Shown: positions 1-11,725 of the stretch, piece by piece
Numbering within the stretch: position 1 is the first letter of the stretch
How the letters are laid out: every line of letters starts with the position of its first letter
Assembly (NCBI GenBank): GCA_001600455.1
Contig: BCKC01000009.1
Location: 186,001 to 250,000, forward strand
Direction of reading: 5' to 3'
DNA from: Endocalyx cinctus
Taxonomy: Eukaryota > Ascomycota > Sordariomycetes > Amphisphaeriales > Apiosporaceae
Length of the DNA stretch: 64,000 nucleotides
The notes under the pieces: model-generated
What the model was told of the DNA's origin: nothing
The model's database searches: none
What the model saw: the letters and a program-made list of their open reading frames with translations, nothing else
Made by a program: the position numbers and the translations under genes

Positions 1-3000
1 TAAAGGGGTATCTAAAAATAAAAATGAAAATGAAAATGAAAATGAAAAAGTAAAAAGGGAAACTGGGTGGTAGGTAGAGAGAAGAAGTGTAAGAAGAATA
101 TATAAACACGAAAAAAGTGAATGAATATCTACGTGTAATATGTAGATAAGTAATGTATGAACGAGTGTTGATGCGTGCTAGATCTGTTATAAGATGAAGC
201 TGTGTGGTGGTGGATGTGACTTTTCCACGTTCTCGAGAGAGGTGAAGGTGGTATATATATAACAAGAGGCAATGTACGGTGCGGTACGGGGTAACCAGAC
301 ACTCGAATAGTTAAAATGATCAATATCAAATATTGTACGACTTTTAAGAAAGCAGCAAACAATGACGATGAGACGAAAAGAAATCAAATAGAGAAGGTGA
401 AAAGAAGAAAGCCGTCCGATAATCTTAGCAGACCCATCATCTCTGGACCACTAAGATGGCATGGATGGGATTAGATGAATTAGAAGCTTTGTGATTCCGT
501 TTTATGCGAGAGAAGGTTCTCTCTCTCTCTACGCTATCCTTGGAAAGCCCCCTTTCGGGTGGAGTGGCGGGCTTCAAATCATATGGTTGGAAATAACGAG
601 TGGGCTATTAGGATCAACCCTAGAGAACCTTACTGAACTGGGACGGTGCAACGGGAGAGGCTCGGGGAGAGGGTGGCAGGCTGGCTGAAAAGTGGACCAT
701 TCTCCGATCACAACGGTGGAACGACTGGGTCGGGATGGAGACCTGAACTGACAAGCTTTTGGCGGGTCGGTATGTTGTCATACCTCGAAACGACTGGCTC
801 AGAGAAGTTGACGAAAAGATTAATAAAAAATAAAAACGGTTGTTTGGTATAGATTCTTTAATTCCATGCTTGACACTGTTTGCACTTAAACTAAACAAGG
901 TACCTATATGTCAGGTATATCCAATATCATGGATGTTAGTTCCCCCTTGTGTGATACCGTACTTTAACTGCTAAGCAATCAAAGTTCCTTTTTTTTTTTT
1001 TTTTTTTATCATATTTACTTTATTTTATTTCTTTATTTTTTCTATTATTTTTTCTGTCAGAAAGCATTAATTATCGAGTAATCTGTTAATGTGATGACTA
1101 GACTCCATCTTTTGTTGGTTCGGTATGTCTTTCGGTAGTATAGAACCAACCCAGTCAATATCTACTCTCCTTCTGTAGTGAGTAGATGATTGACGTAGTT
1201 TAAAATTCTACGCATGAATCATGTCGTCAGTGGTCTCACAGGGATCAACACTTGAGTAGTAAGATGGATAGCACTGCCCTTTCTATATGTATATATGTAC
1301 TAGGTGTGTATGTACATCTTTCTGGTTGGATATGATTGAATTATGGAACTTACCTACCGAGAATCTATATCCAATGTAGGTACATAATATCATGATAAGC
1401 AAGCATACGGTGTGCTGTCATAGCCTATCTGATGTGTTTTATCGGCAAGAAAGCCTAGAAAAGTGAGAATTAATTAGAATAAGAAATCTCCAGATAAATT
1501 CTGACGAATCAAAATATTTATCGTGTACCGGTTGATCGACGTTGATTGTTTCAGACAGATTTAAGTGTCATGGATGTCAATCATAGCAGTGGCTAAACGC
1601 CCCAGCGCCCCTCAGCGTACCCCCTCCAGCACCCCCCGATCTGCCCCGGTACCCCCAGTAAATTAAGTAAATTATTTCCCACCCCCCTGGAATTTACAGT
1701 AAATAATACTTGCTTAGTACCTACTTTAGGTATATACCTCTGTACCTCTGTATACCTCTTACTGATCAATCATTCCTCCTTATTATTGTCATCGCCAATC
1801 CTGATCATATTTGATATACGGAGTACTGAACCAATCTTGTATTATTCACGGATATACCAAAATATATTATGACAGATAATATTGACTATATATATATATA
1901 TATATATATATAATTTGACATAAGCTGTAACTGCCGAATTATATACTACGCTGTCCACGCCGACCTGCAAATAGACATCATCGTGGCAAAGTGTCGCGAT
2001 GTTGACAAAACAAGAAATACAAGCAAAACAAGCATTCTCCCCCACGACTTGGCCACTTGGCGATGAAGCCATCCGAGACCCTACAAGATGAGGCTCATCA
2101 ATGACATACCTTCCTTTTTCTTTCCTTCCTCATTCCTTCTTACCGTCAAAATTAAAGGATTTAAGGAATCGACTGAAATTTGAAACTAAAACAATATCTC
2201 AAAAGAAAGCAAAGGATGACAAACTTTTCCTCAGTAGGAAGTTCGATTTCTCTCTCTCTAAAAAAGAGCCCTCTGCTTAATCTATCTGAGGGGAAAAAAA
2301 AAAAAAAAAAAGGTGATTTCCGACGTGGAATTTGACCAACCAATCATTCCTCCGTACCTGAAGTTTGGTTCTAGTCTGGGGTTCAGCAGTTCAAAAGCTG
2401 AACGACTAAATCTATTGGATCTCGCTGTTTCATGCAGTTTTCCTCTTCATAATAGTAAACACGGGTTATCGCAGTCGGTCCGTCCTAGTTCGCTTGACTA
2501 AGTCGCTGAAAAATAATTCCTGTTGTGTAAGGATTATCGTAGCTTCGAATACCTTCCCCTCGGAGTTTTTCTTCTCTTCTCTATCTTGTGCTGCTAGCTA
2601 CCTCAAACAAGCTATTGCTCGCTTCGGAAGGTCTCGTTCAATTCCGTATGTCTGTCAGCGTTGATCAATGTAATGGCGCGGATAAGATGTTGAACATCAG
2701 ATAATCTTTACGCCTTTATCGGTGACCTATTTGGTAAGCCGAAGCGGAAACTTTAAGCTGACTATATTGGATTTGTTTCGATGGTATGACCTTCACAACC
2801 GCCTCTAAGGTTGATCTACCTGAGGTCCTCCCGGTGGCGGCTATATCTGCGCTTGTGCCACACACGCTAGGCTTCGTTTTGACGTTCGAAGCTCCGACCT
2901 GTGTCTCCGTAAAGCCTTGGGTTGGTGGTATAGGAACCGCTGCAGGCAGCCTACGTTACCTAACAAGGTCTCACGTCCTCTAGATAAGCGCTTGCGTACC

Positions 3001-4045
3001 GTTTCCTAGATGCCTAAGGAAGTACGAAGGCTGAAAGTTGCTCACCTTGTAACCGTTGGTCGAAAGTTTTCCTTGTGTTCATTTTGATTGCAATGGTTGG
3101 AAGCCTGAAGTTGCTGACTGGTACGTTCTCGTGATCGTGTAAAGTATGAAAGGCTGACATCGCGTCAGGCGGATAGTGGAAGGTTTATGTTTATCAAGAC
3201 GGTCATATGCGTCATGCTCGACAGTGATCGCAACTTTGAACAGTCTCCTGAAAAGTGAATAGCTTTTTTTGTTCAGTACGATCGCTATTGTTGTTACTTG
3301 GCGATTTGATCGTGAGGATAGGGTCGCGAGGCAACGCATAGCACCATTAAAGGTGATAGTATAAATCGATCAAGCTAAACTTATCAATGAGACTAGGGAA
3401 CCTAATAGTCTAAGGTGATTCTCAAATCCTTTCATCGTGCTAATTCTTACACGTTAGGATATATCTCGCTCTTCTACCTCCACCTCAAACAACGTCTTCA
3501 TCTTAAGGGATTGATATCATGTGTCATCTATGAACTTCATCATAATCAATCAGTCACGTTGAAGTGGAAGATTATCATTTAAGTGTCTGCATACCTGGAT
3601 CATGTCTCTCGATGAAGGCAGGACTCTTCTCAACGGGGACCTATTATCTTAAACTATCAACCATGATCTCACACAAAATGGATGATATATCACGAAACAC
3701 CACGACCTCTGCTTTGTCTATAACATCCGGTCGACATGCAGAGCTCCAGGCAAGTTGCGGTGAAGATGCGAACAATGAAGGGTATTTGACGAATTTTAAC
3801 ATCTCGTGTCGTAGAATAGAAACCATCATATCATACCATTGAAATGGCATACGATGAAACTGTCGACGTGAGAAACCTTTGACAAATCAATTACATAACT
3901 TCACTCAGAAAATCAACATTTCATTCCAACTTTAAGGACAACAGCCTGCATTCGCCATTTGCACATACCAATACTGCCAAGAACATAACTACGATAAGCA
4001 GGACAGGGTGTCATACGGTTCAGCTTTATACAATCGATTCCAACA
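1..4045. other. Intergenic, no supported gene
   Basis: No ORF here has protein-like composition, splice signals or a recognisable family; the longest open stretches are 60-92 codons. Visible structure is simple sequence: a GAAAAT-type repeat near 20-50, a poly(T) run near 990-1008, a (TA)n tract at 1887-1912, a poly(A) run near 2293-2311, and an unusually C-rich patch at about 1600-1690 next to an AT-rich stretch. Confidence 0.6.
1887..1912. repeat. (TA)n dinucleotide microsatellite
   Basis: Thirteen uninterrupted TA units in AT-rich intergenic DNA. Likely length-variable; no gene within 2 kb. Confidence 0.9.
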
Positions 4046-4840
4046 ATGATCTCCTTTTCATTAAAGACCCTTTTAACATTCTTGATTTTCGTTTGTGTGT
4101 CTCATCTTCTCAATCGTTCCACTTACTGGGCCAATCTTGATATGATTCCCCCGGCCAAAAATTTTGAAATCGGTGTGCATGGGCTCAATCAGCTCTCCGC
4201 GTGGCAATTATGCAACCTGAATCGAGTACGTAATATCTATTCCCCGTTAACAACAATCAATTCTATGGTTTCGTGCTAATGCTGTAAGACGCAGTATACT
4301 CATCTAGATTGCGACCGCGTGTTATCTTCCGCAACCCGACTCAGATACTATGCATACGCTCCTGGAACGGAGAAGATCTTTTCCCTGGAGGATAAAGATG
4401 CGTCGGCAAAGACCAAGATCAGTCGACATATTCAGCTCCTCAAGTCTGCCGTGGCTGAATTCAATACCGTCACAGACGGTCTTCGTTTCAAAATCGCAAA
4501 GTCTTCAACTTCGTGTGAACGGGTGAGAGCCTTCAACAGTACCGTTGCCTCTCTCTTACCATGGGGGACTTTGTTCTGCGATAGTTACAGCCACCTAGCT
4601 AATGCGACTGACTGGCGTCAAACAGGGATTCTCTCTGCTTCTGTGGAAGACCTTGACCTCATGCTGTCACTCGTGAACAGCACATGTTCCAACATTGAGA
4701 ACACTATGCAGATCAAGGAAAGCAAAGAGTTCAAGCTTTTGCTCAAGGCGTATGAAAACGACCGGTGTGCCCAGAGCGAGAAAAAGCCGGCCATGGTCGA
4801 ATTTAAGACGAACAAGAGCATGACTGGAGCGACTGAGTAA
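4046..4840 (+). CDS. Hypothetical secreted or membrane-anchored protein, two exons
   Basis: Predicted exons are 4046-4225 and 4295-4840, giving 241 residues. The intron begins GTACGT, ends GCAG and is phase 0, so the two open frames join as LNR|YTHLD. The N-terminus has a hydrophobic segment at about residues 7-23 (LKTLLTFLIFVCVSH), which could be a signal peptide or a signal anchor. The rest is soluble, with four Cys (about residues 56, 66, 109 and 142), three more toward the C-terminus and several N-x-S/T sites, which fits passage through the secretory pathway. I recognise no family. The start is the first ATG of the frame and lies right before the hydrophobic segment. It stands alone, with more than 1 kb of empty sequence on each side. 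Confidence 0.65.
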
Positions 4841-6238
4841 TGCACTATGCTGTCGTACCCCGAATGGTTTTACCTCTCTCTTGCCTTGAACTTGCTGTAT
4901 TGTTCCTATAAGGGAGAGCTGCTTGTGAAATTTATATTTGGAATCCCCACTAGTGATGCTACTGGAAGTCGGTCATGAATTACGCGATGTGACGAGAATA
5001 TGGCTGTGAAACGGGTCCGGTGGAGGAATCATGCCAGCGACTCTCGGATTCTTAGTCGGAACATGAACTGCTGCTTTTCTGGATTGGCGAACAACTTGCG
5101 TGCGATGAGGTCTTGAGTTACGAGGACGATAAATCCTAGGAGCCTTTTCCCGGCGCCGGCTGTCATCCCTGAATATATCAATGCCTTACATGTATGTAGG
5201 TTCGGAAGTTTTTTCATGATTTTATTTTCGTCTATCATAGCGTATACATAACACTTTTAAGTGACATGTCATAGTTCGGCTTCAAGTTCAGTACAATCGG
5301 ATGAGTGAACTGGTGAGTTGATTCCCTTTCGTTGCCAGAAAACCCAGCCGAACTCACTTGCCGCGACCGAGATCCTTGCAAAATACCGTCATATGATGGT
5401 GAATAGGGATCGTCTTTCGCTAGGCTCGAAGAGCAAAAAAAGAAAGGAAAGGCGCGGATGAGCCAGCGAAACACCGCGGAGACAGTGCGCTGGTGGAATG
5501 CGGGGGCGGCATTCTAGGGTTTCCCCAAAAATGGGACCGTCTCCCACGAATAAGGGGCTCGCTCAAGCAGAAAAAACAAAACGCTCTTACATACTAAGAA
5601 AACCTGGATATTTCTGGTAGAGAGGGTGGAGGTACGTTAATCAAGATAAGCTTCCTCATCGAGAATGCCAAGTTATTGTCCCCCAGACCCGACGGTAAAA
5701 GATACGACCCCTAACACCAGAGAGAAGATGATTTCTCTTAGTAGAAAGTGATGGAGAAAGTCGTATGCTAGAATCTCACCCTCCATGGAATCAAATATAA
5801 ATTGAGGGTAGAACGACCTCCTTTCCTCGGAAGTGGTAATGTGTACTACCTTACAAGAAAAGTTTCTGCATTTATAATATCGCAGAATTACTTGTCTCAA
5901 GCGGCAACAGATTTTGCTTTTGTGATTGTTGTAGGCGGTACGCACTAAGTCGAATCCATCGTATGCGGAGAAGCTGAGGATTGAGCACGGTACTAGCAGC
6001 GGTAACAGCAGGGTTTAATACGCAGGATCTACGTCAACCTCTCTTAATCACGTCTTTTCTTTTTCTTTTATTTATTCACCCTCTCCAAGCTAACCGAATT
6101 TTTTGATAATTTTTTCTTCTTCTTTTCCTGTTCGTTTCCGATTCTCAGTTCTTAGAGAGGCCAAATCATTCCGGTGCCGATCGTCAAGTCTTCAAACATT
6201 ACACGGAGCGGTTTTCGAAGATCAAAATCGGAGTCGCG
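4841..6238. other. Intergenic; 3' region and promoter of the downstream MFS gene
   Basis: No convincing gene. The 69-90 codon open frames lack family resemblance. A G-rich patch near 5500-5510 and pyrimidine-rich stretches at about 6050-6130, just upstream of the MFS start, are typical of fungal promoters and 5' leaders. Confidence 0.55.
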
Positions 6239-8167
6239 ATGGAGGAAAACCTCGATGAAAATGCGGTCCGGGAGATCGAGGATGTCCTCCACACCAGGAT
6301 ATACCCGGGGACCGAGATCATGAAGGATATCGGGTCACACCATTTTGTCAAGGCCGGCCACGGCGCCTCGAACGTGCTCATCCCGCAACCCAGCGACGAT
6401 CCTCACGATCCCCTCAATTGGAGTCCAAAATGGAAAGCTATCACGATGACGTGTGCGGCCGTATTGTCCTTTAGTTTGAACCTCGGACCGCTTGCTCTGG
6501 CCCCTATGTTTGGTACGTTCGAGCGATATTTGGTGACATTGTTTTTTTTTTTTTCTTTTGGCTCATCCTGATGCGTGCTAACCTGCCGGGAATAGAGGAA
6601 TATGTGATGGAGTGGAATCGCAGCTTGGCGGATGTGGTTCAGTTTACGGGCGTCGCGATCTTAGTTCTCGGTTTTAGTAATTTTATCTGGGTACCGATCA
6701 GCGTATCATTCGGGCGTAGACCGGTGATGATTTTTAGCTCACTCATCTGCGTCGCGTCCTCCATCTGGCGAGCTCGCGCGACAAGCTACGAGTCCTTCTT
6801 GGGCGCATCTGTGTAAGCCAATCCCTTAGAAGACTTTTTTTCGCACTCGTGGACAATCACAAAATATATGGTACTAACAAACTTTTTCAAGACTCAACGG
6901 TGTCGCCGCGGGTCCTTGCGAAACCATGATGCCACAGATCATCACCGACTGCATCTTCCTCCACGATCGCGGAAAGTATAACACGCTATATTTCTCCCTG
7001 TATTTCGCCGCTCTGCAGGTAGGGCCTATCATCTCGGGATCTATGGCTTATCACCTGGGCTGGCGAAGTTTCTGGTGGTTCAACACGGCCCTCTTGGTAT
7101 TCTGCACCCTCCTGAACCTGTTCCTGTTCCCGGAGACCAAGTATAACCGAGTCTATCCCTCGGAGGGGGTTATCCAGGGAGCAGACGGGTCGGGGGAGAA
7201 GGTCATGGAACCATCGGCGGTAGTGAACCACGACGAGACCCACGTCGAAACCGGCGACGACGTCGAGAACGCGCCAGAAACCTTCGACGCCGGCCTGGCT
7301 CGCGAACAATCGCATTCCGATCCCTGGCTCGGCCGCGGCAAGCCGGGTAAAGCTCAGTTCAAGCTGTTCCAGCCGTACGACGGCAACCTGCTGCGCGAGC
7401 TCTGGGTCCCGTGGTACCTGCACTCGTTCCCGATCGTCGAGCTCGCCGCCTTCATCGTGTCCTTCTCGGCGAGCGGGTTCCTGGTCGTGAACCTGTCCCA
7501 GACGCAGGCGTTCGCGGCGCCGCCGTACAACTACTCGTCGCAGACGATCGGGCTCTTCAACCTCGCGGTCCTCATCGGCGGCCTGATCGGGCTCTTCACC
7601 AACGGCCCTTGGTCCGACTGGGTCGCCGAGTATTTTACCAAGAGGAACAACGGCGTGCGCGAGCCCGAGATGCGCCTCCCCGCCATGATCCCGTACGTGC
7701 TGATCATGATGCTCGGGAGCATCGTCACGGCCGTGGGCTACGACTACCACTGGCCCTGGCCCGCCATCGTCGTCGTAGGCTACGGCGCCCTGGGATGTCA
7801 GGTCTCGGCCCTGCCCGCGATCGCGTCCACGTATGCGGTCGATAGCTACAAGCCCGTGACGGGATCCTTGTTTGTCGCCATCACCGTGTAAGTGAAACCC
7901 CCAACCCCCTGGTGATATATATTTCTTTTTCGTACATGAGAATTTGTTTGAGCTAATGATTGTTTCCGACGGAATAGTAATAAGAACGTATGGGGATATG
8001 GAGTGGGTAAGTTTTTGACGCCCTGGGCCGAGGAAAGTGGATTCATACCCCCTATTCTGGTGAACATGGCGCTCATCACTCTCTGGTGTCTGTGCGGTAT
8101 CATTTTCTGGTTTTACGGGAAGAAGTTCAGAGGAATGACGAAGGATTCTTTCGTTCATAAATTATAA
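6239..8167 (+). CDS. MFS transporter, DHA1/Hol1-type
   Basis: Predicted exons are 6239-6512, 6596-6812, 6892-7887 and 7978-8167, giving 558 residues. All introns are GT-AG and keep frame, and GCTAAC/ACTAAC branch-like sites are visible in the first two. The N-terminal tail ends with DPHDPLNWSPKWK, the signature stretch before TM1 in fungal DHA1 polyamine/drug transporters. A FGRRP loop (GRRPV, about residue 129) follows between TM2 and TM3. A charged central loop, rich in Glu and Asp (encoded about 7140-7380), separates the two six-helix halves. The family exports drugs or moves polyamines and other small cations across the plasma membrane. The substrate cannot be inferred. Exon 3 is strikingly GC-rich compared with the surrounding DNA and creates a 390-codon antisense open frame that is only a shadow. 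Confidence 0.85.
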
Positions 8168-9490
8168 ACTGTAAACGGAACGCTTTTCTTCGTAGGGAAA
8201 AATGTCATGTGGACTTAAAAACATGTCCATCGCAAGCCACCAATTTAGTGTTCATTCGCCTGTCGGCAAATCCTTTACGTCAAAATTATCAGAAGACCTC
8301 GAAACATCCGATGACTAGGTGAATCATGGTGACAGACCAGGGTTTCGTAGACGATTTTTTCAGCAGCTGTCGCTTAAATAAAGTAAACGGAAACGGGTAT
8401 GGGGGATCGTTCCGACCCGACGATCTCTGACATTCCCATGTGGCTATCCGGAGGCTATCTAACTGTTGACGTCGACTATATCCCAGTTGATTGGATATAA
8501 GTTATCACGACCCTTCCGCGACATGTCACGATATGTGCTGTCATAACGGGTAGCATGCAGGGCTAATCTAGAATGGATGAATAAGAAAAATAGCGTTCGA
8601 GTCGAAACATGACTATACCAATATCGATAGTCCTTGGTCGGATTCATGCATTCGAGTTAGCATTGGCAGGAAATGGATTGGTTGCGAATGATTTCTTCCT
8701 GGTTCAGTGATCCACCCCTTACGGAGTAATGTACGTTGATGTTTGTGTAACATAGGTCATGAGCCAGAGATAACGACTCAACAATTTTTTTTTCTTCTTT
8801 CTTAGAAAAGAAAAAAGGCTTTCCGGCTGAAATTGTACATTGGCCTGCCTTAAGATTTATCTTCTAAAGATACTTAGAATATACGCGATAGTAAAGAAAT
8901 GATAATAAAGAGTGGGCTTTATTTTTATTCAGAAAAGTGCTCAAATTACGGGTGGCTTATTCTTGAACAAGACCCGTAAATATGGTGAATTAGTATCGAA
9001 AAGACTCAAGCAATCATCTGCATTCTCTTGGCATCGGAGATAGTTTCACGTTTTTATTTTCAGCCGTATAATGGGGTTCGAATGTGTTTGTCTCAAGTAT
9101 ATTTGTCGAAATAGGCCAATGGGAGCATGCAAACAAGTGAGTTCTGCCTGGGGGGTGGATGACACCGGGGATGAGGAGAATATCTTCGTTTGCGGTGACT
9201 TGCCTGACGATAGGACTCTTCACTGAGCCCGGTATTCTCCCTGCTTTTTTTCCTCCCATTTATATACAGCTTTTTTCACTCAGATGCTCCAAATATTGAG
9301 ATTGTATACATCCTATAGGTAACTTCTAGCGAGCATCGTCAAAAGATACCTCGGTATCCGGTCAAGCACCCTAACTACCTCACTGGCCCAAAGTTAGACC
9401 TTGGTTTCCAATAGGAATAATAGCCGGCATTGATCCAGTTTAAGCCCAAGCCCAATCGCGAGCCACCTTCGACCTCAACGGATATTTAAG
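8168..9490. other. Intergenic, no supported gene
   Basis: AT-rich spacer of 1.3 kb. The open frames on either strand are short (60-82 codons) and without family features. No RNA gene or long repeat was seen. Confidence 0.6.
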
Positions 9491-10336
9491 ATGGGTACTT
9501 GTCAAGCCAACGATAGGAAGTACGGCAAGTGTGGCAAGTCCTTCGTCGAAGAATCGCCTACCCAAAGATATTGCGATTACCACTTAAAAGAGTATATCGC
9601 AAGAATAGCCAAAGATAAAGAAAACGGCCCCGTTGGTTACTTCGACCCTCCGAGAACGCCGGAAGCCACGTCGGGTTGGACGTTCGACAGCACAACTCCC
9701 AAGAAACTGCGTCAGACTAATTCGAAGAAGGACCAGAGTCAGAGTCAGACGTCACTGCCAGCAAATTCACCGCGAGCCCAGTCATTATATCCACCAACGA
9801 TCCCATACCTTGATCGGGCACATACAACTCCGGAGTCAGGTTTCACACAGATATCAGGCTTAGCGGGGTCTACGATTCTGGAACCCATTGGCAGAAACCC
9901 ATATCACGGGCAGACACCAGATCAATCAACTCCCCTTCAAAGGCTACTCCCAGCATTCCCGGCGGCAGCCGCTCCTCATCAAAGTTACACGCATACGGAT
10001 GAAAGTCATTTAGAGGGTTATTGGCAGTATCCAGTTCAACATGACCAACAGAGTTGGGCTGCAGACGCGGCATCTCTGTCGCCTCCGCTTTGGCCCGGTG
10101 TTCCCTCGTATCCTACGATGGAATCGAATTTAAGTTACGATTCAACCTATATGAGTTATTTATACACAAACGATCCGACTCAAGCTCAGTATTATCATTC
10201 CTATGGCTCAGATATAGACCCATACGTGGCTCATAATTCAGCTTGGTATGCTACTCGGGACTTAAGTTCTGATTACCTCTCGAATGATGTCAATTCTTCT
10301 TCCTCATATGACACAAGTCAAAACGGATCAAACTAA
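9491..10336 (+). CDS. Hypothetical Ser/Pro/Tyr/Gln-rich protein with N-terminal Cys/His cluster
   Basis: Single-exon frame of 281 residues starting at the first ATG. The first 35 residues carry Cys4, Cys14, Cys29 and His32 (…TCQ…GKC…YCDYH), spaced like a small zinc-binding knuckle; this is seen, but metal binding is inference. A basic stretch follows (KKLRQTNSKK, about residues 71-80). The rest is low in charge and rich in Ser, Pro, Tyr and Gln, ending in a Tyr/Ser/Asn-rich tail. That composition is common in disordered activation or prion-like domains of fungal regulators. I do not recognise the family and assign no function. There are no introns, no signal peptide and no membrane segment. 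Neighbours are unrelated (MFS gene, phosphatase). Confidence 0.6.
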   Translation: MGTCQANDRKYGKCGKSFVEESPTQRYCDYHLKEYIARIAKDKENGPVGYFDPPRTPEATSGWTFDSTTPKKLRQTNSKKDQSQSQTSLPANSPRAQSLYPPTIPYLDRAHTTPESGFTQISGLAGSTILEPIGRNPYHGQTPDQSTPLQRLLPAFPAAAAPHQSYTHTDESHLEGYWQYPVQHDQQSWAADAASLSPPLWPGVPSYPTMESNLSYDSTYMSYLYTNDPTQAQYYHSYGSDIDPYVAHNSAWYATRDLSSDYLSNDVNSSSSYDTSQNGSN

Positions 10337-11046
10337 TGAAATGAATTTCTCATAGAGCTCCAGCTCGCGTTCAGCCGCTGCTCACGCTGACAGAGAAGTT
10401 ATGGTGGGTCACACGCGGGGACGGGAGGGGGAAGCGAACATATAGTAAGAGGAGCAGCGAGAAAAACATCATTGGGATTGGGACGATCGGTATTTAGCGT
10501 GTTTGTCTTCTTTGAATATGAATAACGACTTAACGTATCACAACAGCCGTCGATTTTGTGCGTTCATTTTCAAGCCTGATTACCAATATATGTATATTTA
10601 CGAGACCAGGGAAAGATATTAGTCCGCCCTGCTTTCTTAATGACTACCTAGGTAGGGTATATATGAAATACCTGGGAAATATAAATGACGGAACTATTTC
10701 TTCAATAAGTAAAAATGATAATATATGATCATGGATTCTTCTACTTATTAATCAGCAATTATGATAAATTATAGAGAGAAAAGTGTAGTTTTAAGATGGA
10801 TGTTTCACACAAAACTTCATCGTCTGGTGGAAACGTCCGGAGTGTCTCGAGTGTGCGGTTTTACTTTATACTTATTGACCCTAAATAGGCCTATATAAAG
10901 GGGTTATTTAGCTAGCGCAGGTCTAATTCTCCTCCACTCTTCATACCAATGCAGCAGCAAAGTACGTCTGATCGCGGGGCATCCTCATAAGCTTTTAGCA
11001 CCCCACCATCACTATCGTCTTCACTGAATTGATACCAATTATCGCC
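10337..11046. other. Intergenic; promoter region of the phosphatase gene
   Basis: AT-rich 710-bp spacer. The only marked element is a TATA-like string at 10892-10899. No ORF worth annotating. Confidence 0.55.
10892..10899 (+). promoter_or_regulatory. TATA-like element upstream of the phosphatase gene
   Basis: TATATAAA lies about 150 bp upstream of the ATG at 11047, the expected distance for a fungal core promoter with a leader of roughly 120 nt. Placement and sequence are the only evidence. Confidence 0.45.
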
Positions 11047-11725
11047 ATGTCGTCGCAAGAGAAGATTTCCGTCTTATTTGTCTGCTTAGGCAACATCTGT
11101 CGGTCTACTATGGCTGAAGGTGTATTTCGTTCCATAGTGAGGGATAAATCCTCGCCATACTACAATCGAATCGACAAAATCGACTCGTGCGGCACAGGTA
11201 TGTGTAAACAAACTATCATTTTATTACATTTTCCAATATAGACAACTAACACTCGTGTCGATTGCAGGAGGATATCATACAGGCGATGAACCCGACTCCC
11301 GAACCCTATCGACGCTCGCCGACCACGGTATTACGAACTATCATCACGAAGCCCGTAGAGTGAGTCTAGCTTGTTCCGGAACAATCAGTTACTAGTCCTC
11401 GCAGGGAAAAGTTCGAATAACTAATTCAAAAAAATAAACATCGTTTTTGTAGTTACGCGACGGCGACTTCCAAGAATTCGATTACATATTCGCCATGGAT
11501 ACGGGAAACCTTGCCGACCTAGAAAGATGGCAGAACAGAAAGAAGGCGGGCGGCGGCAAGGCCAAGGTCATGCTCTTCGGTGAGCATTCGGGCACCGGGC
11601 GTAAGGAGATCGTGCAAGACCCTTACTATATCGGTCGAGACGCGTTCGAGCGGGCGTTCGAGCAATGTAAACGATTTTCAGGAAACTTCCTGGCCACCGC
11701 TTTCCCCGATATCCCTAGACCGTAA
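11047..11725 (+). CDS. Low-molecular-weight protein tyrosine phosphatase
   Basis: Predicted exons are 11047-11197, 11268-11359 and 11453-11725, giving 171 residues, close to the usual 155-170 of the family. Residues 8-18 read [11 protein letters not shown], the CX5R-S/T phosphate-binding loop, with the nucleophilic Cys at the loop start. Near the C-terminus [11 protein letters not shown] carries the general-acid Asp of the family's D-P-[FY] motif. The enzyme is cytosolic, removes phosphate from phosphotyrosine and corresponds to yeast Ltp1 and S. pombe Stp1. The frame remains open six codons upstream, but only to a TTG, so the ATG at 11047 is the start. Splice sites are GTATGT/GCAG and GTGAGT/GTAG and restore the conserved D-S-C-G-T-G-G-Y-H stretch. 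Confidence 0.9.

Noticed and set aside
6986..8158. 390-codon minus-strand open frame
   Set aside because: Lies antisense to the GC-rich MFS exon and is rich in Arg/Glu/Asp/His as expected for a shadow; the sense frame has clear transporter motifs.
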